A DNA stretch of 13,302 nucleotides from Roseburia sp. (lineage in GTDB: Bacteria; Bacillota; Clostridia; Lachnospirales; Lachnospiraceae), in NCBI GenBank assembly GCA_030844625.1, contig JAUUNJ010000036.1, positions 1-13,302 on the forward strand. Reading direction: 5' to 3'. This document shows, in pieces, positions 6,634 through 13,302 of this stretch. The notes beneath the pieces were generated by a model. That model saw nothing but the letters and a program-made list of their open reading frames with translations. It was not told where the DNA came from and ran no database searches. Made by a program: the position numbers and the translations under genes. Positions within the stretch are counted from its first letter, which is position 1; the number at the start of each line of letters is the position of its first letter.

Positions 6634-7905
6634 CTAAGCCTCATCAATGGCTTTCCCAATATCGTTTCTCATGTATTTATTTTCAAATCCAATTAATTTG
6701 GTCGCTTCATAGGCATTAGCGCGGGCTTCTTTCAGATTGATTCCCTTTGCAGTTACCCCCAGAACACGTCCTCCATTGGTAACAATTTTTCCATTCTCTA
6801 ATTTGGTTCCGGCATGGAATACATAATATCCTTCCTTTTCGTTAAAACTTTCAAGACCTTTGATTTCGAATCCTTTTTCATAGGAAACAGGATATCCGTC
6901 GCTGGCAAGAACAACACATACTGCCGCATTATCTTCAAACTCTAGATCAATCTTGTCAAGAGTTCCATCAACACATGCCTCAAATACTTCCACAATATCA
7001 TTTTTCATTCTTGGAAGAACAACCTGAGCCTCCGGATCACCAAATCTTGCATTATATTCCAGCACTTTTGGTCCTTCTTCCGTAAGCATCAATCCAAAGA
7101 AAATAATCCCCTTGAATTCTCTTCCCTCAGCAGCCATTGCATCAACCGTTGGCTGATAAATATATTTTTTACAGAACGTATCCACCTCTTCCGTATAGAA
7201 TGGACTCGGAGAAAATGTTCCCATTCCACCTGTATTAAGTCCCTGATCTCCATCTTTTGCTCTCTTGTGGTCCTGAGCCGATGTCATAATTTTAATTGTC
7301 TTTCCATCTACATAGGAAAGAACGGAAACTTCACGTCCTGTCATAAATTCTTCTATTACAATAGTATTCCCTGCGCTGCCAAACTTTTTATCAAGCATTA
7401 ATTCCTTAACGCCATCCATTGCCTCTTCTTTAGTATTGCAGATCAGAACACCCTTTCCAAGTGCCAGTCCGTCAGCTTTCAAAACAATCGGATACTTGGA
7501 TGTTTCAAGATACTTCATTGCATCTTCCGGTGTATCAAAATTCTCATATGATGCTGTTGGAATGTTATACTTCTTCATTAAATCCTTTGAAAAAGCCTTT
7601 GATCCTTCCAGAATTGCAGCATTTTTTCTAGGTCCAAAGACTCTTAAGCCCGCTTCCTCGAATTTGTCAACAATTCCGCCTACCAATGGATCATCCATTC
7701 CCACAACGGTTAAATCTATTTCTTTTTCTTTTGCAAAGTCGACCAATTTTTCAAATTCCATCGCACCAATATTTACACATTCAGCAATCTGACCAATTCC
7801 TGCATTTCCCGGCGCACAATATATTTTGTCAACCTTAGGGCTCTTAGCAACTGATGCTGCGATTGCATGTTCTCTTCCGCCGCTTCCAACAATAAGTACC
7901 TTCAT
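6634..7905 (-). CDS. purD: Phosphoribosylamine-glycine ligase (GAR synthetase)
   Basis: Catalyses the second step of de novo purine synthesis: phosphoribosylamine + glycine + ATP gives GAR. Starting at ATG 7905 it is 423 aa, the normal length. The N-terminal domain opens with the dinucleotide-like loop VLIVGSGGREHA (3-14). An ATP-grasp fold follows (about 100-295), recognised by LEGSKAF, LKADGLALGKGV and, later, NARFGDPEAQVVLPRM. The C-terminal GARS domain completes it. I place the start at ATG rather than the in-frame TTG two codons upstream (7909-7911). The AGAGAGG ribosome binding site (7912-7918) touches that TTG but is six bases from the ATG. It lies 58 bp after purN in the purE-purM-purN-purD series, and the cadherin-like gene follows at once. 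Confidence 0.96.
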   Translation of the reverse strand: MKVLIVGSGGREHAIAASVAKSPKVDKIYCAPGNAGIGQIAECVNIGAMEFEKLVDFAKEKEIDLTVVGMDDPLVGGIVDKFEEAGLRVFGPRKNAAILEGSKAFSKDLMKKYNIPTASYENFDTPEDAMKYLETSKYPIVLKADGLALGKGVLICNTKEEAMDGVKELMLDKKFGSAGNTIVIEEFMTGREVSVLSYVDGKTIKIMTSAQDHKRAKDGDQGLNTGGMGTFSPSPFYTEEVDTFCKKYIYQPTVDAMAAEGREFKGIIFFGLMLTEEGPKVLEYNARFGDPEAQVVLPRMKNDIVEVFEACVDGTLDKIDLEFEDNAAVCVVLASDGYPVSYEKGFEIKGLESFNEKEGYYVFHAGTKLENGKIVTNGGRVLGVTAKGINLKEARANAYEATKLIGFENKYMRNDIGKAIDEA

Positions 7906-7911
7906 TTTCAA

Positions 7912-7918
7912 CCTCTCT
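7912..7918 (-). promoter_or_regulatory. Ribosome binding site fixing the purD start
   Basis: AGAGAGG on the minus strand ends six bases before ATG 7905 and directly abuts the TTG at 7909-7911. That spacing rules out the TTG as the start codon. Confidence 0.75.
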
Positions 7919-7945
7919 TTTCTTTATACTGCAAGTATCATTCCA

Positions 7946-7961
7946 TGCTTCACTTTTAACT
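7946..7961 (-). repeat. Short purine-operon intergenic motif, copy 1 (purN-purD gap)
   Basis: On the minus strand AGTTAAAAGTGAAGCA starts a few bases after the purN stop. It resembles the copies at 8591-8603 and 9690-9704, with a rough common core AGTTRAWAGTGMA. It may be a degenerate intergenic repeat; with such short AT-rich sequence, chance cannot be excluded. Confidence 0.35.
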
Positions 7962-7963
7962 CT

Positions 7964-8557
7964 TTATATCTTTCCGTTTGCGATATCATCAATGGCCTTT
8001 GGGAGGATCTTCCATTCAGCCTGTTCCATAACACGTTTCTGAAGCACTTCAGGAGTGTCTCCAGGAAGAACTTCAACTGCTTTCTGGTATATAATTGGTC
8101 CGGTATCTGTACCTTCATCCACAAAATGAACTGTAGCTCCGGTCACCTTTACACCACGCTCCAATGCCTTCTCGTGAACACGAAGACCATAAAATCCATT
8201 TCCACAAAATGACGGAATCAGTGACGGATGAATATTTATAATCTTATTTCTATATTTCTGAATCAGTTCTGGTGGCAGTACAACAAGAAATCCTGCCAGA
8301 ACAATCAAGTCCAGATCATAGGAATCCAGTCTTTCAATTAACGCCTTGTTAAACACATCTCTGCTTTCATAATCTTTTATGCAGACACTTTCAGCCTTAA
8401 TACCATTTTCAGATGCTCTGGTTAAAGCATATGCATCTTTTTTATTACTGATTACCACTTCAATTTCAGCGTTCGTAATATCTCCACACTTGATTGCATC
8501 AATAATAGCCTGAAGATTTGTTCCGCCTCCTGAAACCAGCACTCCAACTCTAAGCAT
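7964..8557 (-). CDS. purN: Phosphoribosylglycinamide formyltransferase (GAR transformylase, folate-dependent)
   Basis: Transfers the formyl group of 10-formyl-tetrahydrofolate to GAR, making FGAR, the third step of purine synthesis. At 197 aa it is a little shorter than E. coli PurN. The phosphate-binding loop SGGGTNLQA is at 9-17. N108 and H110 in NIHPSLIPSF, and D151 in the TDTGP segment, align with the catalytic Asn106, His108 and Asp144 of the E. coli enzyme. The ATG has AAGGAGG four bases upstream. It starts 51 bp after purM and ends 58 bp before purD; both gaps carry a related short sequence. Requiring folate rather than formate distinguishes it from PurT, which is not present here. Confidence 0.97.
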   Translation of the reverse strand: MLRVGVLVSGGGTNLQAIIDAIKCGDITNAEIEVVISNKKDAYALTRASENGIKAESVCIKDYESRDVFNKALIERLDSYDLDLIVLAGFLVVLPPELIQKYRNKIINIHPSLIPSFCGNGFYGLRVHEKALERGVKVTGATVHFVDEGTDTGPIIYQKAVEVLPGDTPEVLQKRVMEQAEWKILPKAIDDIANGKI

Positions 8558-8590
8558 ATATCCTCCTTAATATTAGTGAATAATGAATAC

Positions 8591-8603
8591 TGCACTATTA
8601 ACT
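8591..8603 (-). repeat. Short purine-operon intergenic motif, copy 2 (purM-purN gap)
   Basis: On the minus strand AGTTAATAGTGCA lies a few bases after the purM stop. The gap also holds imperfect inverted repeats (TAGCGAATA against TATTCACTA), typical of small AT-rich repeats between clostridial genes. Confidence 0.4.
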
Positions 8604-8608
8604 ATTCG

Positions 8609-9634
8609 CTATATAAGCTCCGCTACTTTTTCTCCCGCTTCAATCTGACCCAGATCGTAGCATGTTTCTCCCGCTTCTTTCAGCGCTGCCATTGTCTTTT
8701 CCGCATCTGCCGGATCAACTGCAAGCACCATACCAATTCCCATGTTAAATGTATTGTACATCATTTCTTCTGCAATATCCCCTTCTTTTGCAAGAAGTTT
8801 AAAAATAGCCGGAACTTCATAACTGTCCTTATGGATTACAGCCTTAACACCATCCGGCAGCATTCGCGGAATATTCTCATAAAATCCGCCACCAGTTACA
8901 TGGCTGCATCCCTTAATAGTAACACCGGCATTCTTAACACTCTTTAATGCCTTAACATATATTCTTGTAGGGGCAATCAAAGCTTCGCCCAGAGTCTTTC
9001 CTAATTCATCATAATATGTATTCAGTGATTCTTCTGTCATTTCAAACACTTTTCTGACAAGCGAAAATCCGTTACTGTGAACACCTGATGAAGCAATACC
9101 AATCAGTTTGTCCCCCGGCTTAATGTTTTCTCCTGTAATCAAATCCTTCTTGTCAACAACACCTACCGCAAACCCTGCAAGATCATAATCGTCCTCCGGC
9201 ATCAGTCCAGGATGTTCCGCTGTCTCTCCACCTACAAGTGCTGCTCCAGCCTGCTTACATCCCTCTGCTACACCACTTACGATTGTAGCAATTTTTTCAG
9301 GATAATTCTTTCCACATGCAATGTAATCAAGGAAAAATAATGGTTCACCACCAGAACAGGCAATATCATTCACACACATTGCAACACAGTCAATACCAAT
9401 CGTGTCATGCTGATCCATAACAAAAGCTAATTTAACCTTTGTTCCACAGCCGTCTGTCCCGGATAATAATACAGGTTCTTCCATTTCCTTGATTTTACTC
9501 ATATCAAAAGCTCCGGCAAATCCACCAAGACCTCCTAACACTTCCGGTCTCATGGTTCCCTTTACATGCTTCTTCATAAGTTCAACCGACTTATAACCTG
9601 CCTCAATATCTACGCCTGCCTTCTTGTAATCCAT
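8609..9634 (-). CDS. purM: Phosphoribosylformylglycinamidine cyclo-ligase (AIR synthetase)
   Basis: Closes the imidazole ring: FGAM + ATP gives AIR, the fifth step of purine synthesis. At 341 aa it is the normal family length. The start [13 protein letters not shown] is typical of PurM. The ATP-binding loop GTDGCGTK is at 59-66, N89-D90 lie in the VNDI motif, and GGETAEHPG and [10 protein letters not shown] follow further on. ATG 9634 has AAGGAGA six bases upstream. It lies 77 bp after purE and 51 bp before purN in one apparent operon. Confidence 0.97.
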   Translation of the reverse strand: MDYKKAGVDIEAGYKSVELMKKHVKGTMRPEVLGGLGGFAGAFDMSKIKEMEEPVLLSGTDGCGTKVKLAFVMDQHDTIGIDCVAMCVNDIACSGGEPLFFLDYIACGKNYPEKIATIVSGVAEGCKQAGAALVGGETAEHPGLMPEDDYDLAGFAVGVVDKKDLITGENIKPGDKLIGIASSGVHSNGFSLVRKVFEMTEESLNTYYDELGKTLGEALIAPTRIYVKALKSVKNAGVTIKGCSHVTGGGFYENIPRMLPDGVKAVIHKDSYEVPAIFKLLAKEGDIAEEMMYNTFNMGIGMVLAVDPADAEKTMAALKEAGETCYDLGQIEAGEKVAELI

Positions 9635-9689
9635 AATAATTCTCCTTCTATCTATACAATCTTATGATTTCATATGGGACCTTGCCCGC

Positions 9690-9704
9690 TGTTCACTATC
9701 AACT
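9690..9704 (-). repeat. Short purine-operon intergenic motif, copy 3 (purE-purM gap)
   Basis: On the minus strand AGTTGATAGTGAACA lies just after the purE stop and is close to copy 2. The rest of the 77-bp gap holds no terminator or promoter that I can see. Confidence 0.35.
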
Positions 9705-9711
9705 TTTCACA

Positions 9712-10212
9712 CTAATAGTTCTTATATCCAACTTCATCCAGTCTCTGCGCTTTTTCAACAACTGACTGTTTCATTTCTTCACTATAATTCTTTAATTTTG
9801 CCAGAAGCTGGCTGTCTGATGTAGCAAGAATCTTCGCTGCAAGAATTCCTGCATTCTGTCCACCATTAATCGCAACAGTGGCAACCGGAATTCCTGAAGG
9901 CATCTGTACTATGGAATATAAAGAATCCACACCGCCCAAATCAGAAGTCTTCATAGGTATACCAATAACCGGCATCGGGAATAATGCTGCACACATTCCC
10001 GGAAGATGTGCTGCTTTTCCTGCCCCTGCTATAATAACTTTAATTCCTCTTTCTTCCGCACCCTTTGCCCATTCAAAAAAGATATCCGGCTCTCTGTGCG
10101 CTGAGATAATAGTCATTTCATAATCAATTCCCATTTCCTCAAGAAAATCTGCTGCTTTACTCATTACAGGCAAATCTGAATCGCTGCCCATTACAATACC
10201 TACTTTAGCCAT
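9712..10212 (-). CDS. purE: N5-carboxyaminoimidazole ribonucleotide mutase, class I
   Basis: Converts N5-CAIR to CAIR, step six of purine synthesis. From ATG 10212 it is 166 aa, standard for the bacterial class I enzyme. MGSDSDLPVM (8-17) forms the nucleotide-binding loop. SAHREP holds H39 and AGAGKAAHLPGM holds H69, matching the two active-site histidines (H45 and H75) of E. coli PurE. K66 takes the place of a glycine seen in E. coli. The late VDSLYSIVQMP stretch is also class I. An in-frame GTG at 10242 would add ten residues, but ATG 10212 has AAGGAGA five bases upstream and the usual family N-terminus. It is the first gene of the pur operon, with a strong promoter about 36 bp upstream. 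PurK, which supplies N5-CAIR, is not encoded in this window. Confidence 0.97.
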   Translation of the reverse strand: MAKVGIVMGSDSDLPVMSKAADFLEEMGIDYEMTIISAHREPDIFFEWAKGAEERGIKVIIAGAGKAAHLPGMCAALFPMPVIGIPMKTSDLGGVDSLYSIVQMPSGIPVATVAINGGQNAGILAAKILATSDSQLLAKLKNYSEEMKQSVVEKAQRLDEVGYKNY

Positions 10213-10217
10213 ATTTC

Positions 10218-10224
10218 TCTCCTT
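10218..10224 (-). promoter_or_regulatory. Ribosome binding site fixing the purE start
   Basis: AAGGAGA on the minus strand lies five bases before ATG 10212, downstream of the GTG at 10240-10242. The site therefore serves the ATG, not the longer GTG frame. Confidence 0.8.
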
Positions 10225-10247
10225 TTCGCCATTTTTTAACACATTAC

Positions 10248-10276
10248 ATTGTAACCATAAAAATAATTGTAGTCAA
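10248..10276 (-). promoter_or_regulatory. Promoter of the purEMND operon
   Basis: TTGACT (10271-10276) is followed by a 17-bp spacer and TACAAT (10248-10253), each one base from consensus. The predicted start near 10241 gives a leader of only about 29 nt before the purE ATG. That is too short for a purine riboswitch, so any control is more likely by a DNA-binding protein or none. No terminator is visible between the M29 peptidase stop and this promoter, so some read-through is possible. Confidence 0.8.
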
Positions 10277-10335
10277 CGAATTTCACACTTTATTTATAAT
10301 GCTTTTTTACTGCAGCACAGGCTTAATGAAACATT

Positions 10336-12351
10336 TCACTCTTCTTCCTGATCGAAAGCTTCATTTAAAAGTTCTGTACCTTCCAGCACAAATCTGCCAT
10401 TCTTAATTATAACCATTTCCTCTCCGGCTTTTGTGACCGCTGTAATCTCTCCCAGTTCATCATAAGGAATGGTAATGTCTGTATGACAACTAAAATATGC
10501 TTTCGACGGATCTGTTTTTCTCAGTGCAGAAATTTCATTTTCCCTTGCCACAATTTCCTTTCCGTCAGGATTGTACGTCTTCACATCCTCTTCCCAACTG
10601 TAACATGTATCTCCCACCGCAAAATGGGGACCCATCTTTTCCACAATCAGAATCGGAAGTTTGTACACAATATCATATTTATTTGCAATCACATAAGCTG
10701 TAGTGTTTGTTCCAATTGCAAACTCGCCAATCGGAAGTGTATCATGATTGTACATTACATTTTCTTTAATGTATTTCTTATTTTCTTCCTCTGTGTCAAA
10801 GTTCTTACAGGTGTAATTCTTAATACATCCATCCTCAAAAGTTATTTCCAGATCTTTATATTTTAATTCGCCCAGATAAACCTGGCTTACATGAAGAACA
10901 CCGTTTGTTCCTGTAAGTTTCGGAGAAGTAAACACCTCTCCCAGAGGAATATTTACATCTGCAAGACAATTTTCGAAGTTTGTCTCTTTTGACGGATTAT
11001 TTAATTCATGCATCTGCACATTCATATATGTTTTGTTATCACCACGTCCCACAACGCGAACATATTCTGCCATATCCAGAGTATCAATAATCTTCTGCTG
11101 TACCACTCCGTATTTTTCGGCATCCAGTGTATTAATCTTAACCGTTTCCCGGAACATTTCCTCAAAATTATCACCAAATTCAGGAATTGGAAACGCAATA
11201 ATTGTAAAACTTCTCTCATCTCCTTTGATATACTCCTGAACCAGTCTTTGATATTCTGTCATATATTCTGTGTGAAGCCTCTGCTGCTCTTTCGTCAACT
11301 GATAGGATTCTTTTTTGTTCTCCGGCTCAAATGGTGCCTCTCCAAAGATTTCAATTACTGCCGGACCTGCCATCATTGCCGCAATATCCTTCCGGCTTTC
11401 ATATGCCTGTCTTGCCACTTCCAGTTTTCTTTTAACATATGCCTTATCAAGATACAGAGCCTCATCAAACTTATGATCAAACCAATACTGCTTATTTGGC
11501 AGTGTTGTGTTGTATCCTCCCGGATAAATTACAGGTTTCAGTCCCATTTCTGCAAAATTCTTAATTGATGCCCTTATGATTCTCTCGAATCCAATATTAT
11601 ATCTGACATCAACAGTTCCTTTTTTAGAAAGATCCTTTCCGGTATTTATAAATCCGATTCTGTAACCTTCTGTATAAACTTTTGCAAGTCTGTCTATTTC
11701 ATCCTGACTCAGGCTGTTGAGATACTCTGCCATGCCTGTTTCATTAGAGCCAATATGCTCTCCATACTGATACAGATATCTTAAGTCTTTAAGGTTACTG
11801 TTCATTACGATATCTACTGCAAATGTATTGTCCGGATTAATTCTGTCATCTACCATAATATCCGTGAAAATTTCCGTATTATCTTTTTCAAAAGAATAAA
11901 CCGTTTCTTCTATATCTTTATATTGAACTTCATCAAAATTCTCAAAATAATTATATATTTCAATAAACAGTTCTAATCTCAATGTAACAAGTTCCAGTCT
12001 GTTCCTATAAACATTTCTGACTTCTGATCTTATGGTGGTATACACATAACATAGCAGTTGTCCGTATTCCGTTCCCAGCTTTTCTTCAGCATACTTTGGA
12101 TTTGCATAACTTGTACTATAATTTTCTCTATATATATCACGATACAGTCTGTCATTGAATTTTTCCAGTTGTTCTAAACTGTATTCATTAAACTTCCCTT
12201 CTTTCATAAGACCGTAAAGTTCATCTATTGTAAGAATATATTCTGCAACGTTCTTAAAATAATCCACAAAACTCTGCGGAACAATATTTTCATCTGATAT
12301 TTCTTTGATTCTGTTAACTGCTATTTCATAACGCTCATTAATAATGTCCAT
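10336..12351 (-). CDS. M29-family aminopeptidase with long N-terminal extension
   Basis: Probable cytoplasmic metallo-aminopeptidase that trims N-terminal residues from peptides. Starting at ATG 12351 it is 671 aa, much longer than the roughly 370-410 aa of known M29 enzymes (AmpS, AmpT, PepS). The C-terminal 400 residues carry the family metal ligands: E472 in GEVFTSP, E543 in GEFAIGTN, H576 and Y584 in HFAVGDTCY, and H623 with D625 in HTDI. The first 260 or so residues are helical and charged, with no recognised domain and no signal peptide. An in-frame GTG at 12381 would add ten residues but has AGGTGG only three bases before it. The chosen ATG has AAAGAGG (12357-12363) five bases upstream. 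It lies downstream of two small membrane-protein genes. Substrate preference cannot be read from the sequence. Confidence 0.87.
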   Translation of the reverse strand: MDIINERYEIAVNRIKEISDENIVPQSFVDYFKNVAEYILTIDELYGLMKEGKFNEYSLEQLEKFNDRLYRDIYRENYSTSYANPKYAEEKLGTEYGQLLCYVYTTIRSEVRNVYRNRLELVTLRLELFIEIYNYFENFDEVQYKDIEETVYSFEKDNTEIFTDIMVDDRINPDNTFAVDIVMNSNLKDLRYLYQYGEHIGSNETGMAEYLNSLSQDEIDRLAKVYTEGYRIGFINTGKDLSKKGTVDVRYNIGFERIIRASIKNFAEMGLKPVIYPGGYNTTLPNKQYWFDHKFDEALYLDKAYVKRKLEVARQAYESRKDIAAMMAGPAVIEIFGEAPFEPENKKESYQLTKEQQRLHTEYMTEYQRLVQEYIKGDERSFTIIAFPIPEFGDNFEEMFRETVKINTLDAEKYGVVQQKIIDTLDMAEYVRVVGRGDNKTYMNVQMHELNNPSKETNFENCLADVNIPLGEVFTSPKLTGTNGVLHVSQVYLGELKYKDLEITFEDGCIKNYTCKNFDTEEENKKYIKENVMYNHDTLPIGEFAIGTNTTAYVIANKYDIVYKLPILIVEKMGPHFAVGDTCYSWEEDVKTYNPDGKEIVARENEISALRKTDPSKAYFSCHTDITIPYDELGEITAVTKAGEEMVIIKNGRFVLEGTELLNEAFDQEEE

Positions 12352-12356
12352 TCCAT

Positions 12357-12363
12357 CCTCTTT
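12357..12363 (-). promoter_or_regulatory. Ribosome binding site favouring ATG 12351 for the M29 peptidase
   Basis: AAAGAGG on the minus strand ends five bases before ATG 12351 and lies inside the longer GTG frame (12381). The alternative start has a poorer and closer site, so the ATG is preferred but not certain. Confidence 0.55.
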
Positions 12364-12395
12364 CAATCTGATTCTCAACACTTCCCACCTGAAAA

Positions 12396-12429
12396 GTTGT
12401 TACCATCCGGCTCATCGCCTCATAACAAT
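12396..12429 (-). other. Imperfect hairpin before the M29 peptidase gene
   Basis: TTGTTA/TAACAA arms (12397-12402, 12423-12428) enclose a smaller GGC/GCC hairpin. On the minus strand four T residues follow shortly after. It could be a weak attenuator or mRNA processing site between the small membrane gene and the peptidase gene. The stem is short and I do not call it a terminator. Confidence 0.3.
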
Positions 12430-12435
12430 GACTAT

Positions 12436-12786
12436 TTACACAAAAATTAAATATATTCCAAGAATTCCAATCCATATAACTGCATTGGCAATCGTTCCAA
12501 TATAAGTAAATCTGAGAAATTTGTTTTCTTCCTTAAAACTGTTAATTCCGATCACAAATCCTGCGGCTGCCGATACCAAAACCGCCAGCATCATAAATCC
12601 CACATAAATACCCGCATTTCCTTTCTTCAAAATAGATATGCCTATGGTAGCCAAAATGACAACCAGATTGCACAAAGCAATGAAAGATGCCGTTCTTCCA
12701 CCCTGGGTATATTTCTTCAATGGAATTCTGTGTGCTTTCTTTTCTTCTTTATCTTCAAACTTCCTTACTGCCTTTTTCTTTAACAC
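12436..12786 (-). CDS. Small three-helix membrane protein, unknown function
   Basis: A 116-aa integral membrane protein I cannot assign to a function. A basic, charged N-terminal segment (1-32, rich in Lys and Arg) is followed by three hydrophobic helices at about 33-53, 59-82 and 94-115. The charges place the N-terminus inside. It resembles short DUF-type membrane proteins of Lachnospiraceae (possibly DUF6142; uncertain, from memory). It starts at GTG 12786 with GAAGGG six bases upstream, and no better ATG lies near. Its start is only 14 nt after the stop of the VanZ-like gene, which points to coupled translation. Its stop is 84 bp before the M29 peptidase ATG. Confidence 0.8.
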   Translation of the reverse strand: MLKKKAVRKFEDKEEKKAHRIPLKKYTQGGRTASFIALCNLVVILATIGISILKKGNAGIYVGFMMLAVLVSAAAGFVIGINSFKEENKFLRFTYIGTIANAVIWIGILGIYLIFV

Positions 12787-12800
12787 GCTTCACCCTTCTC

Positions 12801-13256
12801 TCATATATGTTTCCTCACTCTGGTCAGCTTCATCAAAATATATCCTGACAAACCTCCAATCGTATTCAAAAAAATATCATCCACATCAAAAGCTCCCACC
12901 TTGGTAACCAGTTGTGCAGTCTCAATCAGCACACTAAATAACATTGCAAACAATGTTACACTAATTACATTTTTGAATACTTTCTTTCGTGATACCGTAG
13001 GGAGTAAAAATCCAAATGGCATAAAGCATACGATATTTCCAAGCAGATTGACAATCGTAACCCCCCAGCCATAAGTATGTCTCATTTCCCAGAATCTTGT
13101 TATTTCTTTAAATAATGTCAGGTTATATCTATACTCATCATTTACCATTGTCCTGTCCAGAGTTTCCGAAAAAAACATAAAGTAAAGTGCCAGTATCATA
13201 TACACTATAAACAGTACCCTTCCCCAAAAGCGTACCCTTCTATTTGTTTTTGTCAA
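12801..13256 (-). CDS. VanZ-like family membrane protein
   Basis: A 151-aa polytopic protein of the VanZ-like family. VanZ itself gives low-level teicoplanin resistance, but most family members have no known role, and this isolated gene does not imply glycopeptide resistance. Four hydrophobic helices lie at about 10-29, 64-86, 98-117 and 128-146. Family marks are N70, G73 and N74 with P80 and G82 (GNIVCFMPFGFLLP), E112 with Q115, and the FDVDDIFLNT stretch (123-132). The start is TTG 13256, supported by GGGAG (13264-13268) seven bases upstream; there is no nearby in-frame ATG. The upstream region is cut by the window edge and only a loose TACAAT-like -10 is visible, so the promoter is not assigned. 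It probably heads or belongs to an operon with the next two genes. Confidence 0.88.
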   Translation of the reverse strand: MTKTNRRVRFWGRVLFIVYMILALYFMFFSETLDRTMVNDEYRYNLTLFKEITRFWEMRHTYGWGVTIVNLLGNIVCFMPFGFLLPTVSRKKVFKNVISVTLFAMLFSVLIETAQLVTKVGAFDVDDIFLNTIGGLSGYILMKLTRVRKHI

Positions 13257-13263
13257 TTTAATT

Positions 13264-13268
13264 CTCCC
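13264..13268 (-). promoter_or_regulatory. Ribosome binding site supporting a TTG start
   Basis: GGGAG on the minus strand lies seven bases before TTG 13256, good spacing for the VanZ-like gene. It supports a non-ATG start. Confidence 0.6.
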
Positions 13269-13302
13269 GACTATTGTACTCCATATTGCTCATAATATTG
13301 TA

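Noticed and set aside
7906..7911. TTG start two codons upstream for purD
   Set aside because: The TTG directly abuts the AGAGAGG ribosome binding site, leaving no spacing; the ATG six bases away fits.
7924..8124. A 66-codon minus-strand frame overlapping the end of purN
   Set aside because: It overlaps purN out of frame, lacks a ribosome binding site, and its product looks like a frame-shifted reading of purN.
10213..10242. GTG start adding ten residues to PurE
   Set aside because: The extra residues are not part of the usual PurE N-terminus, and the strong AAGGAGA site lies after the GTG, next to ATG 10212.
10213..10335. Purine riboswitch or PurR box ahead of purE
   Set aside because: The predicted leader is only about 29 nt, no riboswitch stems are visible, and the CGAA near 10277 does not form a PurR-type pair of sites.
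12801..13256. Glycopeptide resistance gene vanZ
   Set aside because: The family resemblance is to the broad VanZ-like group; no vanHAX or vanRS genes are nearby, so a resistance role is not supported.

Overview
The window looks like chromosome from an AT-rich Gram-positive anaerobe of the class Clostridia, most likely family Lachnospiraceae. The evidence is strong AGGAGG-type ribosome binding sites, ClpC with an UVR region, the M29 aminopeptidase and VanZ-like families, and a purE-purM-purN-purD cluster. This is inferred from gene content and protein style, not from a database match. Every gene I can support lies on the minus strand, so transcription runs from high to low coordinates. I see no mobile element, CRISPR array or phage gene.

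From right to left in transcription order there are four units. (1) 13256-10336: a VanZ-like membrane protein, a small three-helix membrane protein and a large M29-family aminopeptidase. The first two are 14 nt apart and look translationally coupled; their promoter is outside the window. (2) 10276-4843: a near-consensus promoter drives purE, purM, purN and purD, which carry out de novo purine synthesis steps (N5-CAIR mutase, AIR synthetase, GAR transformylase, GAR synthetase). A secreted or membrane-anchored cadherin-like protein with a very acidic cytoplasmic tail follows in the same unit, which ends at a strong hairpin terminator (4843-4888). (3) 4829-253: clpC with its own promoter carrying two tandem TATAAT boxes, then a 137-aa protein of unknown function, a 34-nt hairpin, and radA. 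(4) 174-15: a single-gene tRNA-Trp unit with a TTGACA-17 bp-TATAAA promoter and its own terminator.

The purine genes form one biosynthetic module, but purK, purF, purC, purL, purB and purH are not here and must lie elsewhere if the pathway is complete. ClpC (protein quality control) and RadA (recombination branch migration) are neighbours as in many Firmicutes. The usual ctsR-mcsA-mcsB genes are missing upstream of clpC, and an extra small gene sits between clpC and radA.

Several start codons need care. purD and purE start at internal ATGs with well-placed ribosome binding sites rather than at upstream TTG or GTG codons. The M29 peptidase probably starts at ATG 12351. The VanZ-like gene (TTG) and the small membrane protein (GTG) appear to use non-ATG starts. 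I found no convincing new defence or mobile system. The points most worth a second look are the cadherin-like acidic-tail protein in the purine operon, the 137-aa protein between clpC and radA, and the long N-terminal extension of the M29 peptidase.
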